In this document: positions 8,912-11,691 of the stretch, one piece after another | Numbering within the stretch: position 1 is the first letter of the stretch | Layout of the letters: each line of letters begins with the position of its first letter | Assembly (NCBI GenBank): GCA_024401945.1 | Contig: JAKSKC010000035.1 | Coordinates: 1-11,691 of the forward strand | Length of the DNA stretch: 11,691 nucleotides | Reading direction: 5' to 3' | From: Bacteroidales bacterium | Lineage (GTDB): Bacteria; Bacteroidota; Bacteroidia; Bacteroidales; UBA932 | Notes under the pieces: generated by a model | The model's database searches: none | Told to the model about the DNA's origin: nothing | What the model saw: the letters and a program-made list of their open reading frames with translations, nothing else | Made by a program: the position numbers and the translations under genes

Positions 8912-8919
8912 CAAATATA
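8912..8919 (-). promoter_or_regulatory. Predicted promoter -7 element for addBA
   Basis: Read on the minus strand the octamer is TATATTTG, an exact match to the Bacteroidota -7 consensus TAnnTTTG. A TTG (plus-strand CAA at 8943-8945) sits 23 bases upstream, within the 17-23 base spacing reported for this promoter class, and could be the -33 element. Only five bases separate the octamer from the addB ATG at 8906, so the transcript would begin at or next to the start codon. This is a sequence prediction only. Confidence 0.6.
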
Positions 8920-8952
8920 CCATAAACACTGATAATGTAGTGCAAAATTTAG

Positions 8953-8960
8953 TACCTTTG
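8953..8960 (+). promoter_or_regulatory. Predicted promoter -7 element for alr
   Basis: TACCTTTG matches TAnnTTTG exactly and ends six bases before the alr ATG at 8967. The best -33 candidate is a weak CTG at 8929-8931, 21 bases upstream. It faces away from the addB element at 8912-8919. The intervening AT-rich DNA must serve both promoters, because each candidate -33 site lies inside the other promoter's footprint. Confidence 0.6.
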
Positions 8961-8966
8961 TATGAT

Positions 8967-10106
8967 ATGTCAAGAGAAAACGATTTTTCCCGACTGGAGC
9001 TCAGCATGCCGAACTGCCTGCACAATTACAGGCTGTTCCGTTCATACCTGAAGCCTTCCACGAAACTGCTTGTGCTTATCAAGGCCAACGCCTACGGGCA
9101 CGGGGCCGTGGAATTCTCCTCCATGATGATGAAGGCGGGCGCCGACTACCTTGCCGTTGCCCTTCCGGTCGAAGGAATCGAACTCCGCAAAGCGGGAATT
9201 TATCTTCCGATACTTGTCCTGACCGCCGGGAATGACTTCTTCCCGGAGATTCTGGAGTACCATCTCGAACCAGGGATCCCGAATCTGGATACCCTGAAGA
9301 CGCTTTGCAAGCTGCTTGAGGAGCGCGGGATCACAGATTATCCGATACATATCAAGCTTGACACCGGGATGCACAGACTGGGCTTCCTGGGCGGCGAGAT
9401 CGATGAACTTGCAGATTTCCTGAAGGATTGCAGGCAGGTCAGGGTCAAATCCATATACTCCCATTTCGCCGTGGCCGACGAACCGGACGAGGACGATGAC
9501 AACTTCACCCTGGCGCAGATCAGGATGTTCGAGCGCAATGCGAAGACCATCGAGGGCGTGCTCGGCTACCACCCCATGTGGCATATCCTGAACACCGCCG
9601 GCATCGAGAGATTCCCCCAGTACCAGTTCGATATGGTCAGGCTCGGCCTTGGGATATACGGTATAGACCCGGTTCCCGGAAAGGAATCCGCCCTGAAGCC
9701 GGTAGCTTCGCTGAAAGTCAAGGTTCTGCAGGTCAAGAAACTGTCCGCGGAGGACGGCGAGATAGGATACGGAAGGCACGGGAAGATAGGTCCTGACGGA
9801 TGCGTCACGGCAACGATACCGGTGGGATACGCAGACGGCATCGACCGCAAGTTCGGTCAGGGACGCGCCTCATTCAGCATCAACGGGAAACGCGTGAAGA
9901 CCATAGGGAATATCTGTATGGATATGTGCATGCTGGATGTGACCGGACTCGACGTCAAGGTGGGAGACACTGTCACCATCTTCGGGGAGGACCCGCGCGT
10001 GACGGAACTATCCGATATACTCGGCACCATCCCTTACGAGATCCTGACCAGAGTCCCTCGCAGGATCGAAAGGATCATCACAGTTCGGGATCAGCATCAG
10101 GATTGA
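8967..10106 (+). CDS. alr: Alanine racemase, PLP-dependent
   Basis: 379 residues, the usual length for Alr, which interconverts L- and D-alanine in the cytoplasm to supply D-Ala for peptidoglycan. The PLP-binding lysine is Lys39 in LIKANAYGHG, which begins the TIM-barrel domain. KLDTGMHRLGF (130-140) and SHFAVADEPD (165-174) are barrel strands. The C-terminal beta domain carries the second catalytic residue, Tyr268 in GYGRHG, and the conserved ICMDMCMLDVT motif (316-326). An open frame reaches back to 8874, but those extra residues run through the promoter and the addB start. I therefore take the ATG at 8967, which leaves RLELS just before the first helix as expected. A further ATG at 9006 would remove a conserved strand. 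No SD is seen. It stands alone, not fused to MurF as in many Bacteroidota. Its last 29 bases overlap the end of the convergent PMI-like gene. Confidence 0.95.
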   Translation: MSRENDFSRLELSMPNCLHNYRLFRSYLKPSTKLLVLIKANAYGHGAVEFSSMMMKAGADYLAVALPVEGIELRKAGIYLPILVLTAGNDFFPEILEYHLEPGIPNLDTLKTLCKLLEERGITDYPIHIKLDTGMHRLGFLGGEIDELADFLKDCRQVRVKSIYSHFAVADEPDEDDDNFTLAQIRMFERNAKTIEGVLGYHPMWHILNTAGIERFPQYQFDMVRLGLGIYGIDPVPGKESALKPVASLKVKVLQVKKLSAEDGEIGYGRHGKIGPDGCVTATIPVGYADGIDRKFGQGRASFSINGKRVKTIGNICMDMCMLDVTGLDVKVGDTVTIFGEDPRVTELSDILGTIPYEILTRVPRRIERIITVRDQHQD

Positions 10107-11043
10107 TGTACGGATCCGCCTTCTCCCTACGCTCGACATACACCTCCACTGCACGGCAGGCCTTATCCGGGGAACTTACGGTGAATTCCGCAACCTCCTC
10201 GGGGACAAGTGCTGTCTGACCCGCCTCCAGGACCGTTTTCAGTCCGGGAACCGGATCGTTGAATCCTATTTCCATCTTTCCGGCCAGACAGTGGTAGAGA
10301 AAGAAGGAGCCGTTCTCCCCGGTACTGACAGCAACCGGAGCCGAAGGATTGAAGAACCTTGCGGAGAACTGGGGGAGGGATGTCAGGGAAGAAGCTTTAT
10401 ACGCTTTGTAATCAATGAAGTCCAGAGCCTCCACCAAATCGAGGGCCGGATCGAACTCATCCTCCGGGACCTCCTGTCCCCAGGAATACAGGCAGAAGTC
10501 CAGAGGTGAGGACTCCCCTATCTCCAGCACCCTGATCTTTCCCGACAGGGCGTGCACCGTACCCGGACTTATATGGAAGATCTGTCCTGCGTGCGGGGCC
10601 ACCGCGTTGAGCAGGCCCTCCACGGTACCGTCATTGCAGGCCCGGTAGAGTTCGTCGGCATCGGTATCCTTCCTGAATCCGAGGTACACGAGCGCATCCC
10701 TGTCCGCCGAGACCACGTACCAGAGTTTCTCCTTGCCCAGGAAATCGTATCTGTCAGCGGCGAGTTCATCCTCCGGATTGACCTGCAGAGGCATCTTTCC
10801 CCTGCAGTCCAGTGTCCTTATGCATACCGGGAACTGCCTGCCGTAGGATTCGAAGACATTGTCACCGACAACCCTGTCCATATAGGTATCCATAACCTCG
10901 CTGATGAGGTTTCCGGCAAGCCAGCCGTCCCTCACGGGACTGTCCCTGTAGCCAAGGTCCGCCATATTGAACTCCTCGCTGCCCCAGCCGTATTCATCCA
11001 GCAGGGAACAGATGCGCATCGGATATAATTTCTTCTCTTCCAT
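10078..11043 (-). CDS. Class I mannose-6-phosphate isomerase-like cupin protein, metal site degenerate
   Basis: 321 residues, related to short bacterial type I phosphomannose isomerases (ManA), zinc enzymes that interconvert fructose-6-phosphate and mannose-6-phosphate. Visible family landmarks are PVCIRTLDCRGKMPLQVNP (about 72-90), LGKEKLWYVVSADRDALVYLGF (102-123), ISPGTVHALSG (158-168) and LEIGESSPLDFCLYSWGQ (173-190), followed by a C-terminal cupin-like half. Of the four usual metal ligands, Gln87 and His164 are present. The His of the canonical QVHP is Asn89, and the Glu of the canonical GKtEmWY falls on Lys106 (Glu105 is one position off). The Arg of the canonical TYRlYDw is Cys184. Sugar isomerase activity is therefore doubtful. 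It may be a divergent Bacteroidota subfamily with another role, such as sugar-phosphate sensing or a different isomerisation. It is divergent from the DJ-1 gene, with a -7 element four bases before its ATG. Confidence 0.82.
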   Translation of the reverse strand: MEEKKLYPMRICSLLDEYGWGSEEFNMADLGYRDSPVRDGWLAGNLISEVMDTYMDRVVGDNVFESYGRQFPVCIRTLDCRGKMPLQVNPEDELAADRYDFLGKEKLWYVVSADRDALVYLGFRKDTDADELYRACNDGTVEGLLNAVAPHAGQIFHISPGTVHALSGKIRVLEIGESSPLDFCLYSWGQEVPEDEFDPALDLVEALDFIDYKAYKASSLTSLPQFSARFFNPSAPVAVSTGENGSFFLYHCLAGKMEIGFNDPVPGLKTVLEAGQTALVPEEVAEFTVSSPDKACRAVEVYVERREKADPYINPDADPEL

Positions 11044-11047
11044 AACG

Positions 11048-11055
11048 CAAAGATA
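11048..11055 (-). promoter_or_regulatory. Predicted promoter -7 element for the PMI-like gene
   Basis: On the minus strand the octamer is TATCTTTG, an exact TAnnTTTG match, ending four bases before the ATG at 11043. I find no TTG at 17-23 bases upstream, so the -33 half is unsupported. Any -33 contact would lie at or beyond the start codon of the divergent DJ-1 gene. Confidence 0.5.
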
Positions 11056-11066
11056 CCGAATTTTCG

Positions 11067-11074
11067 TATATTCG
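11067..11074 (+). promoter_or_regulatory. Possible promoter -7 element for the DJ-1-family gene
   Basis: TATATTCG matches TAnnTTTG at all but one constrained position (C for T) and ends four bases before the ATG at 11079. No TTG is found at the -33 position. The element mirrors the one at 11048-11055 with only 11 bases between them. It is weaker than the other three candidates in this window. Confidence 0.35.
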
Positions 11075-11078
11075 CCGT

Positions 11079-11654
11079 ATGAAAGGTGTATATATCTTCA
11101 TCGCAGACGGCTTTGAGGACTGCGAGGCCCTGGCAACCAACGATGCCCTGCGGCGTGCCGGCATAGAAAGCCGTCTGGTCTCCGTTTCGGACAGCCTGAA
11201 CGCTGTTTCCTCGCACGGAGTCAGGATAAGCTGCGACATCCTGCTCGAGGATCTTCTTCAGAACGGGCAGGAAGGTACGGACGCGAAGGATTTCCTGATA
11301 TTCCCGGGAGGTATGCCCGGAAGCCGCAACCTTGCGGGATGCGGGAAGCTTGTAACGCTCATGCAGGAACACTATGACGCAGGAGGGGCTCTGGCGGCAA
11401 TCTGCGCTTCCCCGGGTCTGGTGCTCAGCCGGCTTGACAATGTGGATGGTCTGGAGTTCACCTGCTTCGACGGATTCGAGGGGAACCTGGCCTCGAGGGG
11501 GGCTTCCTTCAATCCGCAGCCGTCGGTGGTATGCGGGAGGATAATCACCGGAAGGAGCGCCGGACATTCGCTGAGTTTCGCGCTGGACATAATAAGGGCC
11601 ATCAAGGGCGGAGAGGCGGCCGGAAAAGTTGATTACGCACTGTATCTGCAATAA
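11079..11654 (+). CDS. DJ-1/PfpI (ThiJ/YajL-like) family protein
   Basis: 191 residues of the glutamine-amidotransferase-like DJ-1 superfamily, cytoplasmic. The pattern is complete: VYIFIADGFEDCEAL (4-18, with the conserved acidic residue around Glu16), LRRAGIESRLVSV (24-36), SSHGVRISCD (44-53), FLIFPGGMPGSRNL (72-85), the nucleophile elbow AAICASPGLVL with Cys109, and GRIITGRSAGHSLSFALDII near the end. Family members act in oxidative or carbonyl stress protection; reported activities (chaperone, glyoxalase, deglycase) are debated, so the exact reaction is left open. No SD precedes the start and a -7-like element sits four bases upstream. The stop overlaps the start of the next gene (TAATG), implying an operon with the S4-domain protein. 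Confidence 0.92.
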   Translation: MKGVYIFIADGFEDCEALATNDALRRAGIESRLVSVSDSLNAVSSHGVRISCDILLEDLLQNGQEGTDAKDFLIFPGGMPGSRNLAGCGKLVTLMQEHYDAGGALAAICASPGLVLSRLDNVDGLEFTCFDGFEGNLASRGASFNPQPSVVCGRIITGRSAGHSLSFALDIIRAIKGGEAAGKVDYALYLQ

Positions 11655-11691
11655 TGGACAGCGTCAGGATAGACAAATACCTCTGGGCCAT
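11654..11691 (+). CDS. S4-domain RNA-binding protein (Hsp15/HslR-like), 5' fragment
   Basis: Only the first 12 codons are inside the window: MDSVRIDKYLWA. The stretch VRIDKYLWA is the opening of the S4 RNA-binding domain in Hsp15-like proteins, which bind large ribosomal subunits carrying stalled nascent chains (family knowledge). The ATG shares its A with the TAA of the DJ-1-family gene, and no SD is seen, so translation is probably coupled. The identification rests on a short segment. Another S4-domain protein is possible, though the RIDKYLW spelling favours the Hsp15 group. Confidence 0.7.
   Translation, partial: MDSVRIDKYLWA

Noticed and set aside
8907..8945. Upstream extension of addB to an ATG at 8945 (13 extra residues).
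   Set aside because: The extra residues are encoded by the AT-rich promoter gap and lie before MTQFLKQVAAHY, which already looks like a normal AddB beginning.
8874..8966. Upstream extension of alr to an ATG at 8874 (31 extra residues).
   Set aside because: It would overlap the addB 5' end and run through both promoter elements. The extra residues have no alanine racemase similarity, and the domain begins as expected from 8967.
9042..9779. Long open frame (245 codons) on the minus strand inside alr.
   Set aside because: It is wholly antisense to a clearly conserved enzyme and has no recognisable domain. Such frames are expected in GC-rich coding DNA.
10111..10118. Palindrome CGGATCCG near the alr/PMI-like junction as a possible terminator.
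   Set aside because: Eight bases with no loop and no T-run cannot form a rho-independent terminator.
10932..11651. Minus-strand frame of 239 codons spanning the DJ-1 gene and the divergent gap.
   Set aside because: It is antisense to a clear DJ-1 protein and out of frame with the PMI-like gene it enters. It shows no family signature and would erase a well-supported promoter region.

Overview
The window looks like chromosomal housekeeping DNA from a member of the Bacteroidota, most likely the Bacteroidales with a fairly high GC content. The reasons are a DUF4290 protein next to a Bacteroidota-style FtsK and a short LolA-like carrier, TAnnTTTG-type -7 promoter elements just ahead of the divergent genes, and an AddAB pair whose AddB begins with a degenerate (I/V)FPNRR motif instead of a Walker A loop. 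The genus cannot be named from the sequence. Genes are packed tightly: no intergenic gap exceeds 61 bases, and most neighbours overlap or abut.

Layout. (1) Bases 1-3277, plus strand: the 3' end of a DUF4290 gene, ftsK (DNA translocase) and a lolA-like gene form an operon with start/stop overlaps (TAATG, then GTGA). (2) Bases 3226-8906, minus strand: addB then addA, transcribed toward lower coordinates and joined by an ATGA overlap. They encode a two-subunit helicase-nuclease for double-strand break processing. (3) Bases 8967-10106, plus strand: alr, alanine racemase, divergent from addB. (4) Bases 10078-11043, minus strand: a class I mannose-6-phosphate-isomerase-like protein that appears to have lost key metal-site residues. 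(5) Bases 11079-11691, plus strand: a DJ-1/PfpI-family gene overlapping by TAATG with the first 38 bases of an S4-domain (Hsp15-like) gene that runs off the window.

The best leads are regulatory and enzymatic. Both divergent junctions (addB/alr and the PMI-like/DJ-1 pair) carry outward-facing -7 elements only 4-6 bases from the start codons, which predicts leaderless or nearly leaderless mRNAs and promoters that compete for the same DNA. Both convergent junctions (lolA/addA and alr/PMI-like) overlap in their coding ends by 52 and 29 bases. The PMI-like protein keeps the family fold signature but has Asn and Lys where the family has metal-binding His and Glu. I see no mobile element, CRISPR array, RNA gene or convincing rho-independent terminator, and no defence or exotic system. 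The gene content is essentially core functions: DNA translocation and repair, peptidoglycan precursor supply, lipoprotein trafficking and stress response.
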